From positions 85,208,286 through 85,272,285 of the forward strand of contig NC_053490.1 in NCBI RefSeq assembly GCF_905171775.1: a DNA stretch of 64,000 nt, written 5' to 3'. The translations under genes were made by a program, and so were the position numbers. The notes beneath the pieces are model-generated. The model was not told the DNA's origin and ran no database searches. It was given only the letters and a program-made list of their open reading frames with translations. Shown piece after piece: positions 1 to 11,337 of the stretch. The stretch is from Rana temporaria (lineage: Eukaryota; Chordata; Amphibia; Anura; Ranidae). How positions within the stretch are numbered: the first letter of the stretch is position 1; each line of letters opens with the position of its first letter.

Positions 1-18
1 TGGTGTGAAAGGGGCCTT

Positions 19-91
19 AGACTGATCATTTCTTTGTCAGTGGGCAAACGTACAAAATCAGAAGGGGGTCAAATACTATTTCCCTCACTGT
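19..91. mobile_element. Tc1/mariner terminal fragment
   Basis: The stretch ends in CCCTCACTG followed by TA (92-93), the usual Tc1 target dinucleotide. It resembles the end of a common vertebrate Tc1 family whose terminus reads as a tract about not-yet-closed CAAATACTATTTCCCTCACTG. The rest of the element lies outside the window. Family recognition is from memory. Confidence 0.55.
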
Positions 92-136
92 AAACAGTAT
101 ATTTATACAGTGTGTGTGTGTATTGGAGTTTTTTAA

Positions 137-1020
137 CCACTTAAGGACCTCCTACCAATGACCTACGTCGGCAAAATGGCGTGGCTGGGCACTTTAAGAG
201 CCCAGCCATGGGTAGCCGGCGCACGCATGCGACCTGGTCCGAAGCTCAGTGACCACGTCCGCGGGACCCACAGACCCGATCGCCGCCGGTGTCCCGCGAT
301 CAGTCACAGGAGCTGAAGAACGGGGAGAGGTAAGTGTACACCTTCCCCGTTCTTCTGTGTGGCAGTGTTCCCTGATATAGGGAACGATGATCAGTGACGT
401 CACGCCTACAGCCACGCCCCCCTACAGTAAGAATCACTCCCATAGGGCACACTTAACCCCTTAGCGTTCCCTAGTGGTTTACCCCTTCACTACCAGTGTC
501 ATTTTCACAGTAATCAGTGCATTTTTATATCACTTTTCGCTGTGAAAATGACAATGGTCCCAAAAATGTGTCAAAAGTGTCCGATGTGTCCGCCATAATG
601 TCGCAGTCACGAAAAAAATCGCTGATCGCTGCCATTACTAGTAAAAAAATATATATTAATAAAAATGCCATAAAACTATCCCCTATTTTGTAAATGCTAT
701 AACTTTTGCGCAAACTAATCAATAAACGATTATTGCGATTTTTTTTACCAAAAACATGCAGAAAAATACGTATCGGCCTAAACTGAGGAAAAATATTTTT
801 TTTTTATATAAACCGCAAAGGTGATCAAATACCACCAAAAGAAAGCTCTATTTGTGGGGAAAAAACAACGCCAATTTTGTTTGGGAGCCACGTTGCACGA
901 CCGCGCAATTGTCAGTTAAAGCGAAGCAGTGTCGAATTGCAAAAACTGGCCAGGTCTTTACCTGCAAAGAGGAATTTGTCATCTAGCCATGTAGCCCATA
1001 CTTAATCGATTTACAAGCAC
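137..1020. repeat. TTAA-bounded repeat family R1, truncated copy
   Basis: The copy begins at TTAA (133-136) followed by CCACTTAAGG and runs through the family core (GTGTCCGCCATAATGTCGCA at about 583-605, then a tract with TCAAATACCACCAAAAGAAA at 824-843). Other copies in the window end in a mirrored CCACTT end followed by TTAA; this copy lacks that end and is joined to an L2 fragment. TTAA ends suggest a non-autonomous piggyBac-like element, which is inference. The 73-aa and 65-aa reading frames here are non-coding. Confidence 0.55.
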
Positions 1021-1023
1021 AGC

Positions 1024-1181
1024 ACATCCGATTGGAGTTGGACCACTTGGCCTTCGGGAGAAGGATTAAAACCCATCTCTTCTGAGGTCAAAGGGTTTCA
1101 CTCACGGAATGGATACAGCGCCCAGAGGCGATTCAGTTTGCATGTGTTGCGCTATATACGTTTTTCACTCACTCACTCAGC
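1024..1181 (+). mobile_element. L2-type LINE, 5'-truncated 3' end
   Basis: This segment aligns by eye with the 3' end of the longer LINE at 49,250-49,410. They share the sense of the RT C-terminus (GACCACTTGGCCTTC, AAAACCCATCTCTTCT), the 3' UTR (ATACAGCGCCCAGAGGCGAT) and a terminal CACT/ACTC simple tail. Severe 5' truncation with a short tandem tail is usual for L2-clade retrotransposition. Confidence 0.75.
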
Positions 1182-1368
1182 CCATCTGTGCACTTAGGTG
1201 TCTTTGTAAAGTGTTAAAGCATTATTAACATTATTAACTACTATTTCCAAAAGGCAATAGTAGGGACTTAGGGTCTCAATAGAGTGGAAAACCTGTAGCA
1301 TGGAGTCTGCGGACCCCAAAGAATGGAGGAGCACAATTGGTTCAGTTGGGTAAAAAAAGATTTGGGGC

Positions 1369-2213
1369 CAGCGGCGGTGCGTCCATAGGGACGCAGGAGC
1401 GCCGCCCTCTCTGGCTCGCTCACAGCCAGTAAAATATACAGATTCATACACTGTATGAATCTGTATATTTTCGCCGCTGCCGCCCACTATTCAGCTGGCC
1501 GGAAGTTGAGCGCCGGTCAGCTGAATAGCTCATCCTCGGGACGTACCGGCCGTACGTCCGAGGATAAGACTGACAGGCGTCTCAGCCAATCAGGTAACCT
1601 GATTGGCTGAAGCGTCATCGAGGGCGGGACGAGGGACATCGAGGGACGTAGAAGCCATAAAGGTAAGTGCCAGGGGGGGTACTGGGCATGGTGGCTACAA
1701 GTGGGGGCACAGTGGCTACAAGTGGAGGCATAGTGGCTACAAGTGGGGGCATAGTGGCAACAATTGGGGGCACAGTGGCAACAATTGGGGGCACAGTGGT
1801 GACAATTGGGGGCACAGTGGCAACAATTGGGGGCACAGTGGCAACAATTGGGGGCACAATGGCAACAATTGGGGGCACAGTGGCTGTGTTTGATGGCATA
1901 GTGGTGACAATTGATGGCACAGTAGCTGCGTTTGATGGTATGGCACAGTGGCTGTGTTTTGATGGCATGGCACGGTGGCTGCGTTTTGATGGCATGGCAC
2001 AGTGGCTGCGTTTTGATGGCACGGTGGCTGCATTTTGATGGCATGGCACAGTGGCTGCGTTTTGATGGCACAGTGGTTGCGTTTTGATGGCACAGTGACT
2101 GCATTTGATGGCATGGCACAGTGGTGACAATTGATAGGTACAGTGAAGCTGCAATTGTTTTTTTTGTTTTTTCGTTTGCGACCCCCAAAAATTTTGAGCA
2201 CCAGCCGCCACTG
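1369..2213. mobile_element. Non-autonomous hAT-like element
   Basis: The ends are CAGCGGCGG (left) and CCGCCACTG (right), mirror-matching the CAGNGGCGG ends common in hAT elements. The right flank reads GATTTGGC and the left flank GATTTGGG plus two bases, consistent with an imperfect 8-bp TSD. The uninterrupted L1 copy at about 3,985-4,005 shows the undisrupted target, which confirms an insertion into the L1. There is no transposase. The interior is dominated by a minisatellite. Confidence 0.65.
1676..2135. repeat. Minisatellite of about 18 bp
   Basis: Tandem units of the type GGGGGCACAGTGGCAACAAT, degenerating rightwards into units containing TTTTGATGGCATGGCACAGT. The array lies inside the hAT-like element. 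All overlapping reading frames (up to 243 aa of Cys/His/Pro-rich or Gly-rich repeats) are artefacts of the array. Confidence 0.85.
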
Positions 2214-3095
2214 GATTTGGCAATCCATTGTAGGGAGTAACGAAACAATTAGGTGAATTTGGGAAGAATTTTCATCTTAATTAAATGAACATGCCCTAGC
2301 AGGGACATCGGCAAGTTGCTCCACGCCTTCAATCCGGCCTTGTTAAACAGGCAACAAATTAAGAGACACATAATTTGTTACCTTTACGAAAACTGTTACA
2401 CCCAGGTATCTAAATGAGTCAGCTCACTGCAATGTAAGATCAGGCGAGTCATGCTCCCGAGCACAAGGATCAATAGGAAAAAAAACAGACTTGTGCCAAT
2501 TCACACAAAGACAGAAAATGTATTGAGGATGCTCAGCGCACCCAACAGGGAAGGACCAGATCATGCAAAATTAAATAAAAGGTCATTGGCATACAGGACT
2601 ATCTGCTCTTCCACTTATGCCACCCAAAGCCTGCGAAGCTCAGAAGATACACAGAGGGCCTCAGCTATGTGCTTGATGGCCAGGGCAAAGAGGGTCAGAG
2701 AGAGAATGCAATCCTGCCTGGTGCCCCAAAATAAAGAAAATGGAGCTGACAAACAGTAGGGGGCTATTTGTCAGCTTCATTTTCTTTATTTTTTTAACCG
2801 CCGCAGTAGGCAGAGCGTAAAGAACACGCAACCATTGTATGAAGCAGAGTGCAAGCCCCATCCTGCACAGTACCTTCCAAAGGAATGGCCATTCAACTGT
2901 GTCAAAGGCTTTGTTGATGTCTAAAGAGGCAACAACTCTGGTACCAGTGTGGAGATGCTGTGCATGGTTGTTGGTACAAAGCCTACGCCCATTATTACCC
3001 CGTGAATTGTCTAGGCATGAAACCAGTTTGATCAGTATCAATCAGAAAGCGTGTGACCCGGCTAAGCCTGGTGCTGAGCAACTTCATTAGGATCT

Positions 3096-3603
3096 TAAGC
3101 GTAAGTAAGCGGATTTATATTACTACATCTACTTCACCTAGCCTTAATCACAGTGGTCTATTATGTCATATTCCAATGTTCGAATGCTGTTATTTTCAGA
3201 TAAACCGTACCAATACATAGGTCCCCAGTTTGGTTTTCTGCTCTGTCGCCTTTGAACTAGTCTATCCTTCCTCTGCGTGCTCGGATAATGAGGTGGATTG
3301 CGCCTTATTCAATCTAACAAACTTACTTTGGTATACTCACTTATGGGGTTGTATACTTATACATACTCTTATTAATATAAACATTATTTCATATTTATTT
3401 TTAGATCTTCTGTTCTCTGACCCTTTGGTGTGGGTTCTCCTGAGGGTTGGGCTTTCCTGCCCTGGCCCCCCTTTTTGGTCTTCAGTGGGGTGGCTGCTCT
3501 TGTCTCCAATCTCTCTGGACGGTTCAGGGCCAGCAGAGCCAGCATTTCCTTGTATTTAATTATTGATGTGACATAACAAGGTACCTGCTTGTACATGCCC
3601 ATA
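3096..3603. other. Unassigned sequence
   Basis: No family recognised. A 109-aa hydrophobic open frame (3,230-3,559, +) has no motif I can name and sits between LINE and Tc1 relics; I do not consider it a gene. Confidence 0.4.
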
Positions 3604-4372
3604 AGTTTACATACCCTGGCAGAATTTATAATTTATTGGCCATTTTTCTGGAGAATATGAATGATAACACCTGTTGGGTGCGCTGAGCATCCTCAATACA
3701 TTTTCTGTCTTCGTGTGAATTGGCACAAGTCTGTTTTTTTCCTATTGATCCTTGTGCTCGGGAGCATGACTCGCCTGATCTTACATTGCAGTGAGTTGAC
3801 TCATTTAGATACCTGGGTGTAACAGTTTTCGTAAGGTAACAAATTATGTGTCTCTCAATTTGTTACCTGTTTTACAAGGCCGGATTGAAGGCGTGGAGCA
3901 ACTTGCCGCTGTCCCTGCTAGGGCATGTTCATTTAATTAAGATGAAAATTCTTCCCAAATTCACCTAATTGTTTCGTCACTCCCTACAATGGATTCCCAA
4001 ATCTTTTTTTACCCAACTGAACCAATTGTGCTCCTCCCTTCTTAACCCAAAAACATTTCTTTCACTCATGGTTAGTGTTTGGCTGGAGCCATTTATTATC
4101 ATTCAACTGTGTTTACTTTTTTTAAATCATAATCACAACAGAAACTACCCAAATCACCCTGGTAAAAAGTTTACATACCCTGGTGGTTTTGGTCTGATAA
4201 CATGCACACAAATTGACACAAAAGGGTTTGAATGGCTATTAAAGGTAACCATCCTCACCTGTGATCTGTTTGCTTGTAATTAGTGGCAATACACAGTATT
4301 AAGAACCGGTATGTAAACTTTTGATCAGGGTCATTTGGGTAGTTTCTGTTGTGATTATGATTTTAAAAAATA
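3604..4372. mobile_element. Tc1/mariner relic split by an L1 fragment
   Basis: The motif AGTTTACATACCCTGG occurs at about 3,605 and again at 4,168, with a mirrored GTATGTAAACTTTTGATCAG at 4,309-4,328. These are the subterminal repeats of a common vertebrate Tc1 family. Between ATGAATGATAACAC (3,657-3,670) and AAAAACATTTCTTTCACTCA (4,049-4,068) an L1 piece has inserted. No transposase ORF remains. Confidence 0.6.
3671..4048 (+). mobile_element. L1-clade LINE fragment, inverted copy
   Basis: This is the reverse complement of roughly 2,548-2,222, sharing CAGACTTGTGCCAATTCACA (reverse), the TAGGGCATGTTCATTTAATT block and GATGAAAATTCTTCCCAAAT. It encodes the degraded LIKMKxLPK region of the post-RT L1 segment. 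It is not interrupted by the hAT element present in the other copy, so it preserves the empty site. Confidence 0.65.
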
Positions 4373-4514
4373 GCTTTTGGTGAGTAGCAGAGAGGCAGGA
4401 GTAGACCCTGGAAGTGGGATTATTACAGCACCAAATCTCCCTCAAATCCAAGGTCTCCAGAAGGTGGCTTAGATGGGGGAGGTCTATCCAACTCTTGAGA
4501 TACAATGGCTTTAA

Positions 4515-6208
4515 CCACTTGCTTACTGGGCACATATACCCCCTTCCTGCCCAGGCAAAATTTCAGCTTTCAGCACTGTGTCGCTTTAAATTAAAATTGC
4601 GCGGTCGTGCGACGTGCCTCCCAAACAAAATTGACGTCCTTTTTCCCCCCACAAATAGAGCTTTCTTTTGGTGGTATTTGATCACCTCTGCGGTTTTTAT
4701 TTTTTGCACTATAAACAAAAAAAGAACGTAATTTTTGAAAAAAAAACACAATGGCCTGGATTCACAGACACTGGCGCACATTTATGCTGCCGTAGCGTAT
4801 CTCCTTTACGCTACGCCAAAGCAGCGCAGAGAGGCAAGCATGGAATTCACAAAGCACTTCCTCCCAAAACTGCGCTGGGTTTCCTAGGCGTAAGCCGGCG
4901 TAGGTGGAAGTGGGTGTGAGCCATGCAAATGAGGTGTGACCCCATGCAAATGATGGGCCGAGCGCCAGACAGATACGTATAACGAACGGCGTCCCGTGGA
5001 CGTATCTCAGTGCGCATGCTCACAATCACGTCGGAAAAACAAATGCCTAAGATACGCCGGATCACTGCCTACGGAGGGGAACGTAACCTACGCCTAGTCA
5101 TATTCACGTCCTACGTAAACTACGTAAAATACGCGGGCTTGTGTTCCCTGGTGCAGCCCTTTGCATGGATGCTGCTGAGCTACACCTCCTTTATGGGGCA
5201 TAACTTTACACCGTACGTACAACTTACGTGCACCAGTCGTAGCCTGCGTCGGGCGCAAGTTCGATCGTGAATGGGCGTATTTGCATATTTGAATAGAAAA
5301 TCAATGGGAGCGCCACATGCGACCAGCGTAAATATGCGGCCACTCTACGCCGGCGTAGGAAAGTTACGTCGGTGGAATGAAGCCTGTTTTTAGGCGTATC
5401 TTAGTTTTGTGGGCACGGCGCACAGATACGACGGCGCATATTTGCACTTACACGGCGTATCTCGAGATACGTCGGCGCAAGTGCTTTGTGAATCCGGGCC
5501 AATATTTTTTACTTTTTGCTATAATAAATATCCCATTTAAAAAAAATTAACTATTTTTATCTCAGTTTAGGCCGATATGTATTGTACATATTCTTGGTAA
5601 AAAAAAAAAAAAAAACGCAATAAGCGTATGGTGATTGGTTTGCGCAAAAGTTTTTTTTTTTTTTTTTTACTAGTAATACGGCGATCTGCGAATTTTGTCA
5701 GGACTGCAATATTATGGCGGACACATCGGACACTTTTGACACTTTTTGGGACCATTCACATTTATACAGCGATTAGTGCTATAAAAATACACTGATTACT
5801 GTATAAATGTGACTGGCAGGGAAGGGGTTAACACAACGGCGAGGAAGGGGTTAAATGTGTATCCTGGGAGTGATTCTTACTGTGGGGGGAGGGGACTGAC
5901 TGGGGGAGGTGACCGATGCTGTGTCCCTACGTACAAGGGATACAGCATCAGTCTCCTCTCCCTGACAAGACGTGGAGCTCTGTGTTTACACACAGATCTC
6001 CACGTCCCTGCTCTGTCACTGCTGATCGCGGGTACCTGGCGGACATTGTGGTCACCAGCCACGCGCATCGGCATCTCTGTGACGCGTCGGGCGTGCGCGC
6101 GTGCCGCTCGTGCACCCCCCAGTGGCTGAAGGGCCATATATAGACGGCCTCCCGGCAATTAAGAGCCACATTGTGGCCGTAAAAACCCGCCAGGTGGGCG
6201 GGAAGTGG
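4515..6208. repeat. R1 repeat, full-length but interrupted
   Basis: Bounded by TTAA (4,511-4,514) plus CCACTTGC on the left and GGAAGTGG plus TTAA (6,209-6,212) on the right. The core (CGCGGTCGTGCGACG; a TTTGATCACCTCTGCGG tract; GGCGGACACATCGGACAC) matches other R1 copies. A Harbinger-type MITE (4,753-5,500) interrupts it at AAAACACAAT/AATATTTT, with 3 bp duplicated. Poly-T/poly-A runs at 5,597-5,669 are part of the repeat. Confidence 0.65.
4753..5500. mobile_element. Harbinger-type MITE with AAT TSD
   Basis: The ends are GGCCTGGATTCAC and GTGAATCCGGGCC, with subterminal hairpins built from TACGTC/GACGTA-type words. The direct repeat AAT flanks it (4,750-4,752 and 5,501-5,503). Removing the element plus one AAT restores the R1 consensus reading CACAATATTTTTTAC. 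It is 748 bp with no coding sequence, and shares interior words with the terminal region of the Harbinger at 55.7-58.1 kb. Confidence 0.8.
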
Positions 6209-6930
6209 TTAAAGTGCCCCATTATCAGAAGTTTAGACGGGCAGTAGGGGGAGATTTTGCCCAGAGTCATATATAGTACCGAGTCAGAAAAGGACGGGAG
6301 AATATAAATGTTCACAACAACGTACTTTTTACCCCAGATATGGAATACCCATCCTGACAGATTTTACATGCAATTGCCGGGAGAACACAATGGGCCTGAT
6401 TTACTATGCTATGTGCGCTGCGCTGGTTCATGCGTTAATTAGTACTCCGGGTGGAGGCTTAATTGGGCGCATGAACCAGCGTAGCAGCCGGCGCATTGAA
6501 ACTAATATGTAAAGCCGCTCCGAACTCCCTATAGAAGTCTATGGGAGAAATCAAAAGTGTTCATTTTAAAGGCTAATCTGCAAGTTTTGTCCTAAAAAGT
6601 GTTTGGGGACCTCAGTCCTGTCCCAGGGAACATGTATCAATGCTTTTTTTATTTTTTAAAACGGCCGTTTTTTCGGGAGCAGTGAAATTAATAATTCTTA
6701 AAGTGAAACAATAAAAGTGAAATATTCCTTTAAATTTCGTACCTGGGGGGGGGGGGGGTGTAATGTCAGCATGTGAAATAGCGCATTTTTCCCGCACTTA
6801 GAACTCCCCCTGCACAAAGTGACATTCAGAAGGAAAAAAGTCATTTAAAAATTCACACGCGGCTATAATGAATTGTCGGCTCTGACAATTCTAAAGGGAT
6901 TCATTCATAAAACAAACAAAAAAATGTGTA

Positions 6931-8826
6931 GGGGTTCCCCCAAATTAAATTACCAGGCCCTTCAGGTCTGGAATGGATATTAAGGGGAACCCCGCCGTAA
7001 AAACCAAAAAAAAAAAAGACGTGCGGTTCCCGGCAAATATCCATTCCAGGCCCTTCAGGTCTGGTGTGGATTTTAAGGGGAACTCCACCCCAAATTGAAA
7101 AAAAAATGGCGTGGAGTCCCCCTAAAAATCCACACCAGACCCTTATCCGAGCACGTTGACCTGGCCGGCCGCAGAAAAGAGGGGGGGACAGAGTGCGGCC
7201 CCCCCCCTCTCCTGAACCGCACCAGGCCACATGCCCTCAACATGGGGAGGATGTCCCCATGTTGATGGGGACAAGGGTCTCATCCCCACAACCCTTGCCC
7301 GGTGGTTGTGGGGGTATGCGGGCGGGGGGCTTATCAGAATCTGGAAGACCCCTTTAACAAAGGGGACCCCCAGATCCTGGCCCCCCCCTATGTGAAATGG
7401 TAATGGGGTACATTGTACCTCTACCATTTCACCCCAAAAAAAAGTCAAAGTGTTAAAAATGACAGTAGCCGGTTTTTGACAAATCTTTTAATAAAATCTT
7501 CTTTTCTTCTTTCCTTCGGGTTTCTTCCGCTGCTTCTTTCTCGGGTCTTCTCGTCCACATCTTGCCCGACGTCTTCTTCTATCTTCTCCGTCCGTCCTTC
7601 AGCCTTCTGGTCACGCATCTTGCCCGTTGTCTTGTCCTGTCTTCTTCTCCGTCCTTCCGCCAGCCTCCTCGCATCTTGTGTCTTCTCCGGTCTTCTTCTC
7701 GGTCCGCCAGCCTTCTCGTCCCCGGACCCAGCGTTTGAATTTGATTTGGCCGCCGTGTTCCCGCTCCTGGGACCCGCCCCCCTCTGACGCCACAAGTAAA
7801 CTCCTTAGAAGGTCATGTGCGTCAGAGGGGGGCGGGGTCACAGAGCGTCACACAGCGGGGGAATTCAATTTCAATCGCGCCGCCCGGAGAAGAAGTTCCT
7901 GCCGTGTCACACTCATGTGACCCCGCCCCCCTCTGACACACATGACCTTCTAAGGAGTTTACTTGTGGCGTCAGAGGGGGGCGGGTCCCAGGAGCGGGAA
8001 CACGGCAGCCAAATCAAATTCAAACGCTGGGTCCGGGGACGAGAAGGCTGGCGGACCGAGAAGAAGACCGGAGAAGACACAAGATGCGAGGAGGCTGGCG
8101 GAAGGACGGAGAAGAAGACAGGACAAGACAACGGGCAAGATGCGTGACCAGAAGGCTGAAGGACGGACGGAGAAGATAGAAGAAGACATCGGGCAGGATG
8201 TGGACGAGAAGACCCGAGAAAGAAGCAGCGGAAGAAACCCGAAGGAAAGAAGAAAAGAAGATTTTATTAAAAGATTTGTCAAAAACCGGCTACTGTCATT
8301 TTTAACACTTTGACATTTTTTTTGGGGTGAAATGGTAGAGGTACAATGTACCCCATTACCATTTCACATAGGGGGGGGCCAGGATCTGGGGGTCCCCTTT
8401 GTTAAAGGGGTCTTCCAGATTCTGATAAGCCCCCCGCCCGCATACCCCCACAACCACCGGGCAAGGGTTGTGGGGATGAGACCCTTGTCCCCATCAACAT
8501 GGGGACATCCTCCCCATGTTGAGGGCATGTGGCCTGGTGCGGTTCAGGAGAGGGGGGGGCCGCACTCTGTCCCCCCCTCTTTTCTGCGGCCGGCCAGGTC
8601 AACGTGCTCGGATAAGGGTCTGGTGTGGATTTTTAGGGGGACTCCACGCCATTTTTTTTTCAATTTGGGGTGGAGTTCCCCTTAAAATCCACACCAGACC
8701 TGAAGAGTCTGGTATGGATATTTGGGGGGACCCCACGCCATTTTTTGGGGTTTTTTTTACGGCGGGGTTCCCCTTAATATCCATTCCAGACCTGAAGGGC
8801 CTGGTAATTTAATTTGGAGGGACCCC
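6931..8826. repeat. Palindrome P1 of MacroA
   Basis: Two arms of about 910 bp (6,931-7,840 and 7,918-8,826) are near-perfect reverse complements around a 77-bp loop. Landmarks mirrored in the arms are CAAATTAAATTACCAGG at the outer ends, CCCTCAACATGGGG, GGGGTACATTGTACCTCTAC, and a long GAAGA/TCTTC purine-pyrimidine tract near the centre. The two arms translate to the same 116-aa Arg/Glu-rich frame with a single V/I difference; this shows arm identity, not a gene. Confidence 0.88.
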
Positions 8827-8888
8827 CTTTTTTTTTTTTTTTTTTTAATGAGCAATGACTCTATTCTTTATAGCCATGAGTACTTTAA

Positions 8889-9690
8889 CCACTTGCCCAC
8901 CGGGTTAATTCTGGCACTTCTCTCCTTCATGTGAAAATCACAATTTTTTTGCTAGAAAATTAATCAGAACCCCCAAACATTATATATTTTTTTTTAGCAG
9001 ACATCCTAGGGAATAAAATGGCAGTCATTGCAATACTTTTTGTCACACCGTATTTGCGCAGCGGTCTTACAAGCGCACTTTTTTTGGATAAAAATCACTT
9101 TTTTGAATTAAAAAATAAGACAACAATACATTTTGCCCAATTTTTTTATATATTGTGAAAGATAATGTTACGCCGAGTAAAATGATACCCAACATGTCAC
9201 GCTTAAAAATTGCGCCCGCTCGTGGCATGGCGTCAAACTTTTACCCTTTAAAAATCTCGATAGGCGACGTTTAAAAAATTCTACAGGTTGCATTTTTTGA
9301 GTTGCAGAGTAGGTCTAGGGCTAGAATTATTGCTCTCACTCTAACGATCGCGGCGATACCTCACTTGTGTGGTTTGAATACCGTTTTCATATGCGGGCGC
9401 TACTCGCGTATGCGTTTGCTTCTGTGCGCGAGCTCGTCGGGACGGGGCGCTTTAAATTTTTTTTTTGGGGTTTTCTTATTTATTTTTATTTAGTTTTATA
9501 ATTTTTTACACTGAAATAAAAAAATAAAAAAAAATGATCAGTTTTCTTCCTATTACAAGGAATGTAAACATCCCTTGTAATAGGACTAGTGTGTGACAGG
9601 TCCTCTTTATGGAGAGAGGCGGGGTCAATAAGGCTGGAAAGCATGGTATTGAAAAAATAAATAAAAGATCTCATGCTTTCAGCTGCAATC
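8889..9690. repeat. R1-like repeat inside MacroA, one end only
   Basis: Begins at TTAA (8,885-8,888) with CCACTTGCCC. Its body (GTTACGCCGAGTAAAATGAT, GATACCTCACTTGTGTGGTT) matches the second half of the R1 copy at 43,949-45,568. The distal TTAA end is not visible. It is mirrored in MacroB at about 31,800-32,600. Confidence 0.5.
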
Positions 9691-9697
9691 ATGTTCG

Positions 9698-9860
9698 TTC
9701 ACCACAGTGGTGTAGTGTATAGCACTTTGACCTAGCAGCAAAAGAGTCGTTGGTTCGAATCCCGCCCGTGACAGCATCTGCATGGAGTTTGCATGTTCTC
9801 CCTGTGCCTGCGTGGGTTTCCTCCCACAATATAAAAACACGCTGTAAATCGGTTCCGGTC
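9698..9860 (+). mobile_element. tRNA-derived SINE (V-SINE type)
   Basis: GTGGTGTAGTGTATAGCAC (about 9,708-9,726) resembles a pol III A box. GGTTCGAATCC at 9,752-9,762 is a perfect B box. It is followed by the conserved core GCATGGAGTTTGCATGTTCT and GCGTGGGTTTCCTCCCACA seen in fish and amphibian V-SINEs. The copy lies in the same position in MacroB (31,640-31,790), so it was inside the macroelement before that spread. Confidence 0.7.
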
Positions 9861-10052
9861 TAAATAAGCCCTAATATGCAGTAGTATATTTAGGTTTGGT
9901 TCTGCCCTAGGCCTGACTACATATCTGCACCTCCTAATAGAAAAATGACCCACCCCTTCCTGTCAAGGTCACACCCTGTTTTTGTATAACCCCGCCCAGT
10001 AATTTTCAGGGGACCCACACACTAGTTCTGGGGGGGCACTGGATTCCCTTAA

Positions 10053-11168
10053 CCACTTCCATACCAGGCACTTACGCACCTTCCCGCCCAAGCCAATTTT
10101 CAGCTTTCAACACTGTCGCACTTTGAATGGCAATTGCGCGGTCATACAACACTGTACCCAAACAAAATTGGCGTCCTTTTTTCCCCACAAATAGAGCTTT
10201 CTTTTGTTGTTATTTGATCACCTCTGCGTTTTTTTTTTTTGCGCAACAACTAAAAAAAGACTGCAAATTCTGAAACAAAAAAACGTTTTTATTTTTTTAG
10301 GTTAATTTTTGTGTAAATAAGTTTTTCTCTTTCAATTACGGGCACTGATGGGCACCGATGAGATGGCACTGATGGACATCGATGAGGTAGTACTGACGGG
10401 CACAGATGAGGTGGCATTGATTGGCGGCGCTGCTATGCGGCACTGATGGGCACTCATAGGCGGCACTGATGGGCACTCATGGGCGGCACAGATGGGCGGC
10501 ACTTATGGGTGGCACTGATGGATACTTATGGGCGGCACTTATGGGTGGCACTGATGGATACTTATGGGTGGCACAGATGGGCACTGATAGGTGGGCACTG
10601 TGCATGGATGGGCACTGTGGGGTGGCACTGATGGACACTGTGGGGTGGCACTGATTTTCCCAGTCAGTGCCCATTTGTGGGCACTGATTGGCATCTTTTT
10701 TCTTATTTTTTAATGCTTTTTGTTTTTTTGTTCTATATTTTTTTTGTTTTTGCACACCCTGGTGGTCCAGGGTGGGCATCCCTGGTGGTCCAGTGTGGTG
10801 ATCCGAGGGGGGGCTGCGCTGATAAACAATCAGCGCGAACGCCCCCTGTCAGGAGAGCCGCCGATCGGCTCTCCTATACTCGCGTCTGTCAGACGCGAGT
10901 GAGGAAGAGCCATCGATGGCTCTTCCTGTTTACATCGTGATCAGCCGTGATTGGACACGGCTGATCACGTGGTAAAGAGTCTCCGTCTCCGTGAGAGACT
11001 CTTTACCGAGATCGGAGATGCAGGGTGTCAGACTGACACCCCGCATCACCGATCGCCGCGCTGCGTGCCCCCACAGGCGCGTGCGGCATGAAATCCTGCA
11101 GGACGTCCTGTCAGGATTGTGTAACCACTTCCCGGACGTAAATCGGCCATAGGCTGGGCGGGAAGTGG
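10053..11168. repeat. R1 repeat with both TTAA ends
   Basis: TTAA (10,049-10,052) plus CCACTTCC on the left, GGAAGTGG plus TTAA (11,169-11,172) on the right. It contains the R1 core and a minisatellite. Near the right end is a series of GC-rich hairpins (GGCTCTTCCT pair, AGAGTCTC pair, TGTCAGACTGACA). A mirrored copy lies at 30,332-31,435 in MacroB. TTAA duplication is the piggyBac signature; family assignment is inference. Confidence 0.65.
10345..10660. repeat. Minisatellite, GGCACTGATGG type
   Basis: Degenerate tandem units of 10-14 bp around GGGCGGCACTGATGG and GGATACTTATGGGTGG. Same array, reverse orientation, in MacroB (30,830-31,150). Reading frames through it are repeat artefacts. Confidence 0.8.
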
Positions 11169-11337
11169 TTAATTTGCATAGTTTTTCTCTCACTTCCTGT
11201 TTGGCTATGGGGCAGGAAGTGAAGGCAAATCTCCCCAATTGGACACAGATAATACAAAATAAACTGACAGGGCCTATAACCCTCCCTCACTCTATCCAAA
11301 ATTAAAGAAAATAAAACTTGTTGATTATAGTTCTTGT

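Larger units (their letters stand above)
1190..3095 (-). pseudogene. L1-clade LINE reverse transcriptase relic
   Basis: Read on the minus strand, about 3,041-2,660 gives an RT fragment with SLDINKAFDTVEW followed by FIQWLRVLY and PTAAV, the palm region of L1-clade RTs. After a frameshift come GTRQDCILSLTLFALAIKH and then YAND at about 2,582-2,593, a variant of the catalytic YADD box. Further on lies the post-RT segment containing LPMSLLGHVHLIKMKILPK (about 2,345-2,255), typical of L1. The relic is broken by stops and frameshifts and by a hAT insertion (1,369-2,213); the L1-like sequence resumes at about 1,358-1,190. It is non-functional. A second, inverted fragment of the same LINE lies at 3,671-4,048. 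Confidence 0.7.

Noticed and set aside
1517..2248. 243-aa Cys/His-rich frame resembling zinc-finger repeats
   Set aside because: Direct translation of an 18-bp minisatellite; spacing is not that of zinc fingers.
3230..3559. 109-aa hydrophobic frame that might be a membrane protein
   Set aside because: No homologous pattern recognised, no splice context, and embedded in TE relics; composition alone explains hydrophobicity.
7445..8313. 116-aa Arg/Glu-rich frame repeated on both arms of P1
   Set aside because: Frame identity follows from arm identity. MacroB has indels that shift it, which is not expected for a selected protein.
9752..9762. Possible tRNA gene (perfect B box)
   Set aside because: The sequence around it does not fold into a tRNA with acceptor and anticodon arms, and it continues into a V-SINE core; a SINE explains it.
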